64,000 nucleotides of DNA from Gelidibacter algens (GCF_001678675.1 NZ_LZRN01000022.1:1-64000); one strand, 5' to 3'. Shown: positions 7,840 through 15,387, counted from the stretch's first letter. Numbers and translations are program-made. Notes: a model not told the origin generated them from the letters alone.

Positions 7840-7867
7840 CCTCATACCTCAAACCTCATACCTTTCC
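7840..7867. repeat. period-7 array overlapping the paaH stop codon
   Basis: Units CCTCATA, CCTCAAA, CCTCATA and CCTTTCC. They form the last codons and stop of paaH (protein end GMRFEV). Confidence 0.6.
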
Positions 7868-9041
7868 CATTCATTCTTCTCAACAACGGACTACAACGGT
7901 ACCTGTCTTCATGATATTCGTTATATAATGCATCCATATTTGAAACACACCAATCGATGCCCTTTTCATCAGCCCAAGCCAACAATCCTTTCGGATAGTT
8001 GACGCCCTTGGTCATTGCTTTGTCAATGTCTTTCGCTGAAGCAATATTCCAGAATAGAGCATCTGCAGCTTCGTTGATGAGCATAACGAGGACACGGTCG
8101 AATATTTGTTGGGCTAATTCAGACTCCTCTCCCGAAACTTCGGGAGCGTTTTGAGGGACATTAGAAATTTGTGGAACAATTGAGCCGTTCTCATCATAAT
8201 TGTAATAGCCCTTTCCTGATTTTCTTCCAAGATAACCTGCTTCAGCAAAACGTTTTTGAGTGAACGCTGGTTTGTATCTTGGATCGAAATAAAAGGCTGC
8301 AAATACGGTTTCAGTTACGGTGTAATTCACATCGTTTCCAATAAAATCCATCAATTCAAAAGGCCCCATCCTGAAACCTCCCAAAGTTTTCATGCTTCTA
8401 TCAATGGTTTCAAAATCAGCAATCCCTTCTTCATAAATCCTCAAAGCCTCACTATAAAAAGGTCTTGCCACACGGTTGACAATAAACCCAGGAGTATCTT
8501 TAGCAATTGCTACAGTTTTTTTCCAATCTGAAATAATTTTAACCGACTTGTCCAAAACTTCTTTTGAAGTTTGAATAGCCGGAATAACCTCAACCAACTG
8601 CATCAATGGTGCTGGATTGAAGAAATGAATTCCGATACAACGTTCTGGTTTTTGTAATGATGCCGCAATAGATGCGATAGACAAACTTGATGTGTTTGAA
8701 GCGATAATGCATTCATCACTTACATAACTTTCCAATTCTGAAAAGACTTTCTTTTTTATTTCTAAATTCTCAACAATTGCCTCAATAGTGAGGTCAGAAT
8801 CTGATAAATCTTTTAAACTATCACTGTAAGAAATATTGGTTTGGATTCTGTTTTTCTCTGCAGAATCAATTCTACCTTTTTCAACCAACCGGGCGAGAAT
8901 TTTTTCCAAAGCTGATTTTGCTTTGTCCAATGCCGCTTGATTGGTATCGTATAATTTCACTTTACAGCCAGAAGTTGCCGCAACTTGTGCGATGCCGCTT
9001 CCCATGGTGCCTGAACCGATGATTCCTACTTTATTAATCAT
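7842..9041 (-). CDS. paaH: 3-hydroxyacyl-CoA dehydrogenase PaaH
   Basis: NAD-dependent oxidation of 3-hydroxyadipyl-CoA to 3-oxoadipyl-CoA. The Rossmann motif GIIGSGTMGSGIAQVAA starts at residue 6. The catalytic dyad regions are GIHFFNPAPLM (His) and KDTPGFIVNRV (NAD-domain/C-domain junction), and a C-terminal dimer domain follows. The protein is 399 residues; the E. coli protein is longer (475) with a fuller second C-terminal domain. A mini-hairpin (8129-8146) lies in frame in the linker around APEVSGEE, and the last six codons belong to a heptamer array, so repeats have intruded twice into this gene. Confidence 0.92.
   Translation of the reverse strand: MINKVGIIGSGTMGSGIAQVAATSGCKVKLYDTNQAALDKAKSALEKILARLVEKGRIDSAEKNRIQTNISYSDSLKDLSDSDLTIEAIVENLEIKKKVFSELESYVSDECIIASNTSSLSIASIAASLQKPERCIGIHFFNPAPLMQLVEVIPAIQTSKEVLDKSVKIISDWKKTVAIAKDTPGFIVNRVARPFYSEALRIYEEGIADFETIDRSMKTLGGFRMGPFELMDFIGNDVNYTVTETVFAAFYFDPRYKPAFTQKRFAEAGYLGRKSGKGYYNYDENGSIVPQISNVPQNAPEVSGEESELAQQIFDRVLVMLINEAADALFWNIASAKDIDKAMTKGVNYPKGLLAWADEKGIDWCVSNMDALYNEYHEDRYRCSPLLRRMNGKGMRFEV
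8129..8146. repeat. CTCCCGAA/TTCGGGAG mini-hairpin inside paaH
   Basis: Perfect 8-bp arms with a 2-base loop. It is read in frame as PEVSG in the interdomain linker of PaaH, where an insertion is likely to be tolerated. Confidence 0.55.
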
Positions 9042-9076
9042 GAATATCGAATTTTGAATACTGAATATCGAAGTGT
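9042..9076. repeat. period-7 array upstream of paaH
   Basis: Units GAATATC, GAATTTT, GAATACT, GAATATC and GAAGTGT in exact register, directly 5' of the paaH start. It forms the downstream border of the four-helix-bundle gene at 9094-9462. Confidence 0.75.
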
Positions 9077-9093
9077 AATGCCGTCAATTTATT

Positions 9094-9462
9094 TTAATTT
9101 TTACTGTTATTTTGAGATGTTCGAATACTTGAAACAAAAATCGCAATTAGCTCATTATTTTCTTTCATTATAATCTCTAAACGTTCTATATTTTTAATTA
9201 AATCTGCTCCTTTCTGAATCTTAAGATTCACTAAGGATTCTCTCAGTTCCTTTAGACACAACTTCATTTTATGAAGAAAATCTCTTGCCGACTCCGCACT
9301 TTGAGCTTCCCCGTAATTCAATGCAGCCGACGTGGCTGAACGAATTAATTGTTTTGATAAATGTTGTGAGGCAAAACTACCATCAATTTTTCCACAAATT
9401 AAAATAACATCTACTGCAAACTGAATCAAACGTTCTTCTAAATCAAATTTATAATTTGCCAT
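9094..9462 (-). CDS. four-helix-bundle protein (23S rRNA IVP / S23-like)
   Basis: A 122-residue all-helical protein. It has the family hallmarks FDLEERLIQFAVDVI, then QLIRSATSAALNYGEAQSA near residue 38, then KMKLCLKELRESL near residue 65. Relatives include proteins encoded in 23S rRNA intervening sequences and the Avd accessory protein of diversity-generating retroelements, so nucleic-acid association is plausible; the function of stand-alone copies is unknown. It separates paaH and paaG on the same strand, is clearly homologous to the protein at 11790-12140, and is flanked on both sides by 7-base-period repeats (9042-9076 and about 9468-9502). Confidence 0.85.
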   Translation of the reverse strand: MANYKFDLEERLIQFAVDVILICGKIDGSFASQHLSKQLIRSATSAALNYGEAQSAESARDFLHKMKLCLKELRESLVNLKIQKGADLIKNIERLEIIMKENNELIAIFVSSIRTSQNNSKN

Positions 9463-9467
9463 TTAAA

Positions 9468-9502
9468 ACTTCATTATTCGTTATTAATCAGTTCTTTATT
9501 CG
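9468..9502. repeat. TTC-type period-7 units upstream of the four-helix-bundle gene
   Basis: TTC trinucleotides at 9470, 9477, 9492 and 9499 are spaced 7, 15 and 7 bases, a slightly broken heptamer register. It faces the GAA-type array at 9042-9076 across the gene. Confidence 0.45.
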
Positions 9503-9506
9503 AGAT

Positions 9507-10286
9507 TTATAAACCTTTAAACTCCGGCTTTCTCTTTTCCATAAAGGCTAAAACTCCTTCGGCATAATCTTCGGTTTGGGCTGCTTCAATTTGTAGTTTG
9601 GATTCTAAAGCTAATTGAGATTCTAAATCATTGGTCATTGATTTATTGAATAACTCTTTGATCATTCCTAAGGCTTTGGTTGGCATATTGGCCAATTTTA
9701 TTGCGAGTTTATTCACTTCTTCATCAAAGTTTTCAAAAGGAATCACCTTATAAATCATTCCCATACGTTCTGCCTCTTCAGCAGCTATTTTATCGCCTAA
9801 CATTGCTAAAGCTGATGCTTTTTGAAAACCGATCAATCTTGGTAAAAAGAAGGTTCCACCGCTATCCGGAATCAAACCAATCAGACTAAACGCTTGAATG
9901 AAATTAACGTGTTCGTGAGCGACCACAATATCACAAGCTAAGGCAATATTTGCCCCAGCACCTGCGGCTACGCCGTTAATGGCGCCAATGATTGGTTTTT
10001 TAATAGAACGAATTCTGGTAATTATTGGATTATAATGCTCCTCAAGAATTTTTTTGAATCCTGGATTGAGATCAGAGGATGTGACTTCTTTCAAGTCTTG
10101 ACCAGCACAAAATGCTTTTCCATTTCCTGAAAGCACAATTGCTCTTACGGCATCATCTTTTTCACAAGCATCTAAAGTATCTTGAAGTAAAAATGCCATT
10201 TCGCGATTGAAACTATTAAAGACCTCGGGCCTATTAAGGGTGATATAGGCTACACCATTTTTATTTTCTAATAGAATAGAACTCAT
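9507..10286 (-). CDS. paaG: 1,2-epoxyphenylacetyl-CoA isomerase PaaG
   Basis: Converts ring-1,2-epoxyphenylacetyl-CoA to oxepin-CoA, the step between epoxidation and ring opening. It is a 259-residue crotonase. The oxyanion-hole segment is GKAFCAGQDLKEV near residue 57. The first hydratase Glu is absent (GAGANIALACD). The Asp expected in PaaG-type isomerases is present in LIPDSGGTFFLPR near residue 137. This residue pattern supports isomerase over hydratase. The gene lies between a four-helix-bundle gene and a five-unit GATTGTT array. Confidence 0.92.
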   Translation of the reverse strand: MSSILLENKNGVAYITLNRPEVFNSFNREMAFLLQDTLDACEKDDAVRAIVLSGNGKAFCAGQDLKEVTSSDLNPGFKKILEEHYNPIITRIRSIKKPIIGAINGVAAGAGANIALACDIVVAHEHVNFIQAFSLIGLIPDSGGTFFLPRLIGFQKASALAMLGDKIAAEEAERMGMIYKVIPFENFDEEVNKLAIKLANMPTKALGMIKELFNKSMTNDLESQLALESKLQIEAAQTEDYAEGVLAFMEKRKPEFKGL

Positions 10287-10300
10287 TTTATCTTATTTTT

Positions 10301-10335
10301 GATTGTTGATTGTTGATTGTTGATTGTTGATTGTT
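10301..10335. repeat. five perfect GATTGTT heptamers
   Basis: Five identical 7-base units followed by GAAGTAT, in the paaG-paaD junction. It is a clean heptamer microsatellite. Confidence 0.85.
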
Positions 10336-10388
10336 GAAGTATCTCGCTTCTGAAATCAAAAATCATTATTCTGCAATTGTTAATCCTT

Positions 10389-10889
10389 TTATTTTAGGCA
10401 TTTAAAATAATCAAAGGGCTCTTGGCAATCATCACATTGAAATTGTGCTTTACACGCTGTTGATCCAAATTGACTCACCATTTTTGTATTTATGGAACCA
10501 CATTGCGGACATTTTACCAATCGTTTGCCATGCAGTAACACGTCTTTGTCAGCTTCAGCATCTAGGGGCGACGCAATTCCATAATCTTCTAGGGCTTTTC
10601 TACCTCTAGGTGTAATCCAATCAGTGGTCCAGGCAGGAGAAAGAATTAACTCTACTTCACACTGATAGCCTGCTTCTTTTAGAGCCGTTTTAATATCATC
10701 GCCAATCACATCCATCGCAGGACAACCGCTATACGTTGGAGTGATTTGCACTTTCACAAATTCATTTTCTAGGATAGCAGAACGCACGACACCCATGTCC
10801 ATGATGGAAAGAACTGGAATTTCTGGATCTGAAACTGTTTCCAAAATCGTGATCAGTTTGGGGTCGATATGTTGTTCAGTTGTTGTCAT
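10389..10889 (-). CDS. paaD: PaaD, phenylacetyl-CoA epoxidase maturation protein
   Basis: A 166-residue protein with a DUF59/MIP18-like N-terminal domain (VSDPEIPVLSIMDMGVVR near residue 15 and PTYSGCPAMDVI near residue 51). A C-terminal zinc-ribbon-like region of four Cys pairs follows (CPQCGS, CKAQFQCDDC). PaaD is required for assembly of the PaaABCE epoxidase, probably in iron delivery. It is downstream of paaC as in other paa operons. Period-7 units lie immediately before its start (10898-10925). Confidence 0.93.
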   Translation of the reverse strand: MTTTEQHIDPKLITILETVSDPEIPVLSIMDMGVVRSAILENEFVKVQITPTYSGCPAMDVIGDDIKTALKEAGYQCEVELILSPAWTTDWITPRGRKALEDYGIASPLDAEADKDVLLHGKRLVKCPQCGSINTKMVSQFGSTACKAQFQCDDCQEPFDYFKCLK

Positions 10890-10897
10890 AATTAATA

Positions 10898-10990
10898 GCG
10901 AATATCAAATGCTGAATATCGAAGTATAAAGTTTGAGATTTTTAGTTAAATCATGATTCGTTATTCAAACTTCAATATTCATGATTCTTT
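10898..10990. repeat. paired period-7 arrays in the paaD-paaC junction
   Basis: Left arm GCGAATA, TCAAATG, CTGAATA, TCGAAGT (10898-10925). Right arm has TTC at 10957, 10964, 10971, 10978 and 10985, exactly 7 apart. The two arms carry complementary cores (GAA and TTC), so the junction is an inverted pair of heptamer arrays that ends at the paaC stop codon. Confidence 0.7.
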
Positions 10991-11742
10991 TACCATTCCA
11001 TATTCGGATACGCGCGTTGCATGTATTGCAATTCGGTCAATAAGTATCCCATATGTTCGGTATGAATACCTTGTTTTCCGCCCTTCTGGAAATATTTTGA
11101 TTCAGGAATGATCAAGGTGGATTCTTCCAAAATGCTATTTACTTTTGAGTAGTATGCTTGCTTTAGTTTTGTGACATCTACACCAATTCCTTCTGAAACC
11201 ATTGCTTTATCAGCTTCTGTTTGGTGGAACAATTCGTCGGTATAAGTCCATAAAAAGTCAATGGCAGTTTGCATTTTCTGTTGACTTTCATCAGTCCCAT
11301 CTCCAAGACGCTTTATCCAATCTGAGGAAAAACGCTGGTGATAACTCACTTCCTTCAAAGATTTTGTCGCGATTGCAGCCAAGGTCAAATCTTTGCTTTT
11401 TTGCAATTCTGTCAAGAACAAGAAATGGTACACATCAAATAAAAAATGGCGCGCCATCGTATAAGCAAAATCATTATTGGGCTGTTCCACCAACAGAACA
11501 TTCAAATATTCACGTTCTTTACGAAGCATGGCAATATCATCTTCTGTCCTTCCATCTCCTGCAATTTTAGAGGCGTATTGGTAGTAACTGCGTACTTGCC
11601 CGAATAGATCCAAAGAGATATTGGTACAGGCGATATCGGTTTCCAAACTTGGTCCGTGGCCGCAAAGCTCGCCCATGCGTTGGCCCAGGATAAGACTGTT
11701 GTCGGCGATACCGAGGATATATTTATACAGATTATCTTTCAT
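10990..11742 (-). CDS. paaC: PaaC, structural subunit of phenylacetyl-CoA epoxidase
   Basis: Ferritin-like 250-residue partner of the catalytic subunit PaaA. It begins with a helix carrying LGIADNSLILGQRMGELCGHGP near residue 10 and has SYHQRFSSDWIKRLGDGTDES near residue 132, typical of PaaC. PaaC has the diiron-protein fold but no intact metal site, and it stabilises PaaA in the (PaaAC)2 core. Position between paaB and paaD fits the operon order, apart from the four-helix-bundle gene inserted upstream. Confidence 0.94.
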   Translation of the reverse strand: MKDNLYKYILGIADNSLILGQRMGELCGHGPSLETDIACTNISLDLFGQVRSYYQYASKIAGDGRTEDDIAMLRKEREYLNVLLVEQPNNDFAYTMARHFLFDVYHFLFLTELQKSKDLTLAAIATKSLKEVSYHQRFSSDWIKRLGDGTDESQQKMQTAIDFLWTYTDELFHQTEADKAMVSEGIGVDVTKLKQAYYSKVNSILEESTLIIPESKYFQKGGKQGIHTEHMGYLLTELQYMQRAYPNMEW

Positions 11743-11750
11743 TTTATAAA

Positions 11751-11773
11751 TTGAAGTTGAAGTTGAATTTGAA
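11751..11773. repeat. TTGAAG hexamer array upstream of paaC
   Basis: GAA cores at 11753, 11759, 11765 and 11771, a 6-base period rather than the 7 seen elsewhere. It borders the four-helix-bundle gene at 11790. Confidence 0.55.
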
Positions 11774-11789
11774 ATCAGGTTGAGTTTTC

Positions 11790-12140
11790 CTATTTAATAT
11801 TTTTAATACTTGTAACTATTATGCGAATCAGTTGATCATTTTCATCTTTTAGTGTCATCAAACTATCATCAGAAAATAATCTTGCTTTTGTTTGGATATT
11901 AAAGTTTCTGTGACATTCCCTTAATTCTTTTAAACAAATTCTCAATTTATTAATTTTATCCTTATCGGTTCCAGCACCTAAAACTTCTCCATAATTTAAA
12001 GCTGATGAACAAGAAGACCGAATGAGCTGTTTCGCTAAATAATCTCCCGCATATGACAATGGTTTTTTGTCATAGAGCAAAATGATTTCTGCAGCAAAGT
12101 CTTCTAAACGATCTGATAGATCAAATTTCTTCTCAATCAT
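11790..12140 (-). CDS. four-helix-bundle protein (S23/IVP-like), second copy
   Basis: A 116-residue helical protein with the same landmarks as 9094-9462: FDLSDRLEDFAAEIILLYDK, LAKQLIRSSCSSALNYGEVL and KLRICLKELRECHRNFNIQ. By eye the two share roughly 40% of aligned residues, so they are separate insertions or old duplicates rather than a recent copy. It splits paaC from paaB, which are normally adjacent, and is on the operon strand. Short-period repeats lie on both sides. Function is unknown. Confidence 0.85.
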   Translation of the reverse strand: MIEKKFDLSDRLEDFAAEIILLYDKKPLSYAGDYLAKQLIRSSCSSALNYGEVLGAGTDKDKINKLRICLKELRECHRNFNIQTKARLFSDDSLMTLKDENDQLIRIIVTSIKNIK

Positions 12141-12181
12141 GTTTCAGATTTAAACTTCAAATTGAGTTTCAATTTCTTTTG

Positions 12182-12472
12182 TCACATATATTTCACCTCA
12201 TCAGGCAACTCGTAAAACGTTGGATGACGGTATACTTTATCTTGTGCTGGTTCAAAAAGTTCGCCATTATGTTCGGGATTTGATGCGGTAATGTTCTTGG
12301 ATTCCACCACCCAAATACTCACACCTTCATTACGTCGCGTATAAACGTCCCGTGCATTTTCCATGGCCATTTCTGAATCTGCGGCGTGCAGACTTCCAAA
12401 ATGACGATGCTCCAATCCGTTTTTACTTCTGACGAAAACCTCCCAGAGAGGCCAGTTTTTTTTATTAGACAT
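12182..12472 (-). CDS. paaB: PaaB, phenylacetyl-CoA epoxidase subunit
   Basis: A 96-residue subunit with the family start WPLWEVFVRSKNGLEHRHFG near residue 7, then DARDVYTRRNEGVSIWVVES and the C-terminal HPTFYELPDEVKYM. PaaB bridges the reductase PaaE and the PaaAC core. The gene directly follows paaA, separated only by a period-7 array. Confidence 0.95.
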   Translation of the reverse strand: MSNKKNWPLWEVFVRSKNGLEHRHFGSLHAADSEMAMENARDVYTRRNEGVSIWVVESKNITASNPEHNGELFEPAQDKVYRHPTFYELPDEVKYM

Positions 12473-12536
12473 AAGACATTAGATTTTAGATTTTAGACTT
12501 CAGGACGCTTATCTAACGTCTCATATCTCAAGTCTA
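12467..12536. repeat. ten-unit inverted period-7 array, paaB-paaA junction
   Basis: Units AGACATA, AGACATT, AGATTTT, AGATTTT, AGACTTC, AGGACGC, then TTATCTA, ACGTCTC, ATATCTC, AAGTCTA. The AGA-type half is followed by a TCT-type half, in continuous 7-base register, so the array is self-complementary overall. It overlaps the first two codons of paaB. Confidence 0.7.
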
Positions 12537-12545
12537 TTTTCTACA

Positions 12546-13502
12546 TTAAACTGCTTGTTTTTCTTTTCTTTCTTGTTGCTTTTCAGCGTGAGCCATGGCA
12601 GCATCTCTTACCCACTCTCCGCCTTCCCATGCGCCAACTCTTGCTTTCATGCGTTCTTTGTTCATTGGGCCATGGCCTTTGACTACTTGCCAAAACTCAT
12701 CCCAATTGATTTCTCCAAAATCATAACTTTGGCGCTCCTCATTCCATTTTAAGTCTGGATCTGGAATGGTCAAACCTATTAAATCTGCCTGTGGAACGGT
12801 TTGGTCTATAAATTGTTGGCGTAACTCGTCATTGGATTTACGTTTGAGTTTCCATTTCATTGATTGCTCGGTATGGATAGATTCCGCATCTGTAGGTCCT
12901 AACATCATCAGACTTGGCCACCACCAACGGTTCAGTGCGTCTTGAGCCATATCTTTTTGTTCAGGAGTTCCATTTGCCAATTTGATCATGATCTCATAAC
13001 CTTGACGTTGATGAAAACTTTCTTCTTTACAAACCCTGACCATTGCTCTGGCATAAGGTCCGAAAGAAGTGCTGCATAACGGCACTTGATTGATGATGGC
13101 CGCACCATCTACCAACCAACCAATGGCTCCCATATCTGCCCAAGTCACGGTAGGATAATTGAAAATGGAAGAATATTTCGCTTTTCCTGAATGCAATTGT
13201 TCATACAGTTCATCTCTGGAAATGCCTAAGGTTTCACATGCTGAATAAAGGTATAAGCCATGGCCCGCCTCATCTTGGACTTTTGCCAATAATGCTACTT
13301 TACGTCTTAAAGAAGGCGCTCTGGTAATCCAATTGCCTTCAGGAAGCATCCCTACAATTTCAGAATGTGCGTGTTGCGACATCTGACGGATATGCGTTTG
13401 ACGGTATTTTTCTGGCATCCAATCTTTGGGTTCGATTTTTTCGTCTCTTGCGATACGCTCCTCAAACTGCTTTTCTAAGTTTTTTACTTGTTCTTCACTC
13501 AT
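12546..13502 (-). CDS. paaA: PaaA, catalytic diiron subunit of phenylacetyl-CoA 1,2-epoxidase
   Basis: Monooxygenase subunit that epoxidises the ring of phenylacetyl-CoA with O2. At 318 residues it matches the family. Diiron ligands are visible in [13 protein letters not shown] (ExxH, near residue 77) and [14 protein letters not shown] (ExxH, near residue 163), with [10 protein letters not shown] upstream supplying another Glu. Electrons arrive from PaaE. The paaE-paaA junction carries a palindrome and an RNA-like repeat, so the pair may not be a simple uninterrupted transcript. Confidence 0.96.
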   Translation of the reverse strand: MSEEQVKNLEKQFEERIARDEKIEPKDWMPEKYRQTHIRQMSQHAHSEIVGMLPEGNWITRAPSLRRKVALLAKVQDEAGHGLYLYSACETLGISRDELYEQLHSGKAKYSSIFNYPTVTWADMGAIGWLVDGAAIINQVPLCSTSFGPYARAMVRVCKEESFHQRQGYEIMIKLANGTPEQKDMAQDALNRWWWPSLMMLGPTDAESIHTEQSMKWKLKRKSNDELRQQFIDQTVPQADLIGLTIPDPDLKWNEERQSYDFGEINWDEFWQVVKGHGPMNKERMKARVGAWEGGEWVRDAAMAHAEKQQERKEKQAV

Positions 13503-13537
13503 CTTATTTGGTATTAGTGAACTGTTATTTGTTTTTC

Positions 13538-13570
13538 AGACCTCACAGGTTTTGAAAACCTGTGAGGTCT
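13538..13570. repeat. AGACCT-type palindrome, copy 2
   Basis: Arms AGACCTCACAGGTTTT and AAAACCTGTGAGGTCT with a single G between them. The C/G at arm position 7 replaces the A/T of copy 1, a compensatory change. The RNA-like element starts 4 bases later at 13575. Confidence 0.85.
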
Positions 13571-13574
13571 TGTT

Positions 13575-13656
13575 GCGTTAAGGATTGCAGCGGCATCCTT
13601 TTTTGTTTTTCACAAAAAAGATATAGCGGAAAGCCTGACCCTTTTGGGTAACGCCC
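13575..13656 (+). ncRNA. candidate structured RNA repeat, copy 2 (compact form)
   Basis: GCGTTA at the 5' end pairs with TAACGC at 13649-13654. Inside are AAGGAT/ATCCTT, a CTTTTTTG/CAAAAAAG stem, the single-stranded motif GCGGAAAGCCTG, and an ACCC-TTTT-GGGT hairpin. The overall form, with the GAAAGC...GACC...GGGTAACGCC 3' half shared with the copies at 4663 and 54398, suggests one RNA family with two types of 5' domain. It resembles Flavo-1 RNAs from memory, but this was not checked. Confidence 0.55.
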
Positions 13657-13671
13657 AAATTATTATTCCAA

Positions 13672-14745
13672 TTATACGTCAAAATCAACCACTACTTTTT
13701 TGCTGGTCGGGACGGCTTGGCAGCTTAACACATAATTCTGTTCGACTTCCTTATCCTCAAGTGCGTAATTCTTTTTCATTTTAACGGATCCTTCTTTGAC
13801 TTGACATTTACAAGTACTGCAAACACCGCCTTTGCAAGCAAATGGCAAATCAGCACCAGCGGCCAAAGCGCCGTCCAAAATAGTATCAAAATCATCATCC
13901 ATGATAAAATGGAACTCTTTCCCACCGTCAATAATGGTCACCTGCGTGCCCTCTATCCTTTGCTCAAGGACTTCTGCTATATGTTTATTTTCTTCTTCGG
14001 AGCTTCCTGTAAAGAACAGTTCGTAATGGATATTGCCTTTTGGCATTCCAGCCGCCTGCAACTCATCACGAATGAGGAAAATCATGTCTTGAGGTCCACA
14101 TATAAACGCATGATGCGTATCTGGAACATCTATAAATGTTTTGGTCAACACAGCCATTTTATCCTTATCAAAACGGCCATTCAAAAACGGAATATCGCGC
14201 TGCTCTTTTGTCAAAAAATAAAAGACTTGAAACCTTCCAAAGAACTCATTTTTAAGTTGTTCTATTTCTTCTTTAAAGATAATGGATTTTACGGTTCTGT
14301 TCAAGTAAAACAGCTTAAAGGTGCTGTTTGGTTCTTGATGCAAATGTGTTTTAATGATGGAAAGGAGTGGCGTAATACCACTTCCTGCAGCAAAAGCAAT
14401 GTAGTTATTGGACGCATCAACATCCACATCAACCGTAAACTCACCGTGTGGTGCCATGACTTCAAGGCTATCACCTTTCTTTAATTTATTGAAGGCATAA
14501 TTTGAAAACACACCTTCACGAATGGTTTTAACGGCCACCTTCCACTCACCGTCCAAAGGGCTTGAGCACAATGAATAATTCCGTCTGATGTCTTCGCCAT
14601 TGATCTCCTTACGTAAGGTCAAATGTTGACCTTGTCGGTAGTTGAACTTTTTCTTAAGCTCGTCAGGAATTTCAAAAGAAATGACAACGCAATCTTTCGT
14701 TTCCTTGTAAATATCTGCCACTTTAATCTTGTGGAATTCTGCCAT
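13672..14745 (-). CDS. paaE: PaaE, NADPH-dependent reductase of phenylacetyl-CoA epoxidase
   Basis: A 357-residue reductase with a ferredoxin-NADP-reductase core (FAD motif RRNYSLCSSP near residue 53; NADP region FAAGSGITPLLSIIK near residue 118). A C-terminal plant-type 2Fe-2S ferredoxin domain follows (CKGGVCSTCKC plus a distal VLSCQ near residues 305-345). It passes electrons from NADPH to the PaaA diiron centre. It is the first catalytic gene after the TetR gene, and its promoter region carries a TAAATTTG -7 element followed by an inverted repeat that could be the repressor site. Confidence 0.95.
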   Translation of the reverse strand: MAEFHKIKVADIYKETKDCVVISFEIPDELKKKFNYRQGQHLTLRKEINGEDIRRNYSLCSSPLDGEWKVAVKTIREGVFSNYAFNKLKKGDSLEVMAPHGEFTVDVDVDASNNYIAFAAGSGITPLLSIIKTHLHQEPNSTFKLFYLNRTVKSIIFKEEIEQLKNEFFGRFQVFYFLTKEQRDIPFLNGRFDKDKMAVLTKTFIDVPDTHHAFICGPQDMIFLIRDELQAAGMPKGNIHYELFFTGSSEEENKHIAEVLEQRIEGTQVTIIDGGKEFHFIMDDDFDTILDGALAAGADLPFACKGGVCSTCKCQVKEGSVKMKKNYALEDKEVEQNYVLSCQAVPTSKKVVVDFDV

Positions 14746-14763
14746 AAATCGTCAAATAATCAA

Positions 14764-14779
14764 ACTAACAACCGTTAGT
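14764..14779. promoter_or_regulatory. ACTAAC-AACC-GTTAGT inverted repeat, candidate TetR operator of paaE
   Basis: Perfect 6-bp arms with a 4-base spacer, 8 bases downstream (in paaE direction) of a TAAATTTG element and about 19 bases before the paaE ATG. Length and placement over the expected transcription start suit a TetR-type repressor, and the neighbouring gene encodes one. Binding is inferred. Confidence 0.55.
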
Positions 14780-14787
14780 CTGCTTCG

Positions 14788-14795
14788 CAAATTTA
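14788..14795 (-). promoter_or_regulatory. Bacteroidota -7 element (TAAATTTG) for paaE
   Basis: Exact match to the TAnnTTTG consensus on the minus strand, upstream of the paaE ATG. No clear TTG -33 element is seen at the usual distance. Confidence 0.5.
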
Positions 14796-14811
14796 CAAAA
14801 TAAATTCTAAA

Positions 14812-15387
14812 TTATTTGTTAATTCCGTTGATGAGGACTCTGCTTAGGGTTTCAGCTAAATCGTTTGCGTTGACAGCCTCTTTTTTGGGAATCCAAAGGT
14901 ATAAGGAACGTAAGGTAGAGAGTATGGAAAACATAATAATTTCGGCATTAGCATCCATAATTTCATCAGATATAATTCCTGATTCGATAATGTCAATAAA
15001 ATCCTGCTCATATGTTTTTCGCAATTGTAAATAGTGCTCCAACTGTTCTTCCAGATGCATCCAATCATTATTCAGACAGGCCATTCCGTAAGTATTTTTT
15101 ACAGTGATCTCTACATGAAGTGCCACAATCAACTTTAATTTTTCAATGGCCCTAAGGTCTGACGCTTTGATTACATTCATTTCACGAGTAAACTCTTCAG
15201 CAAGAGAAACAATGATCGCTTTTAATATGTCTTGTTTGGAGGTGATATGGTTATAAAGACTTGCCGCTTTGATGCCCATGGCTGCCGCCAGGTCTCTCAT
15301 CGTCACCGCGCTATAACCCTTTTCCTTAAAAAGTTTAGCGGCCGTTTTGATGATCTCTTCTTTTCGTGTTTGAACTACACTATTCAA
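14812..15387 (-). CDS. TetR-family regulator, likely repressor of the paa genes
   Basis: A 191-residue regulator. The N-terminal helix-turn-helix reads FKEKGYSAVTMRDLAAAMGI with SLYNHITSKQDILKAI (residues of about 20-55). The rest is an all-helical ligand-binding domain. PaaR-type TetR proteins release DNA on binding phenylacetyl-CoA; this role here is inferred from its place at the head of the paa genes and from the inverted repeat at 14764-14779. The start codon is TTG, with no ATG nearby in frame. Confidence 0.8.
   Translation of the reverse strand: MNSVVQTRKEEIIKTAAKLFKEKGYSAVTMRDLAAAMGIKAASLYNHITSKQDILKAIIVSLAEEFTREMNVIKASDLRAIEKLKLIVALHVEITVKNTYGMACLNNDWMHLEEQLEHYLQLRKTYEQDFIDIIESGIISDEIMDANAEIIMFSILSTLRSLYLWIPKKEAVNANDLAETLSRVLINGINK

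Noticed and set aside
13801-14484. 227-codon plus-strand open frame opposite paaE
   Set aside because: No domain pattern; the minus strand carries the full PaaE motifs.
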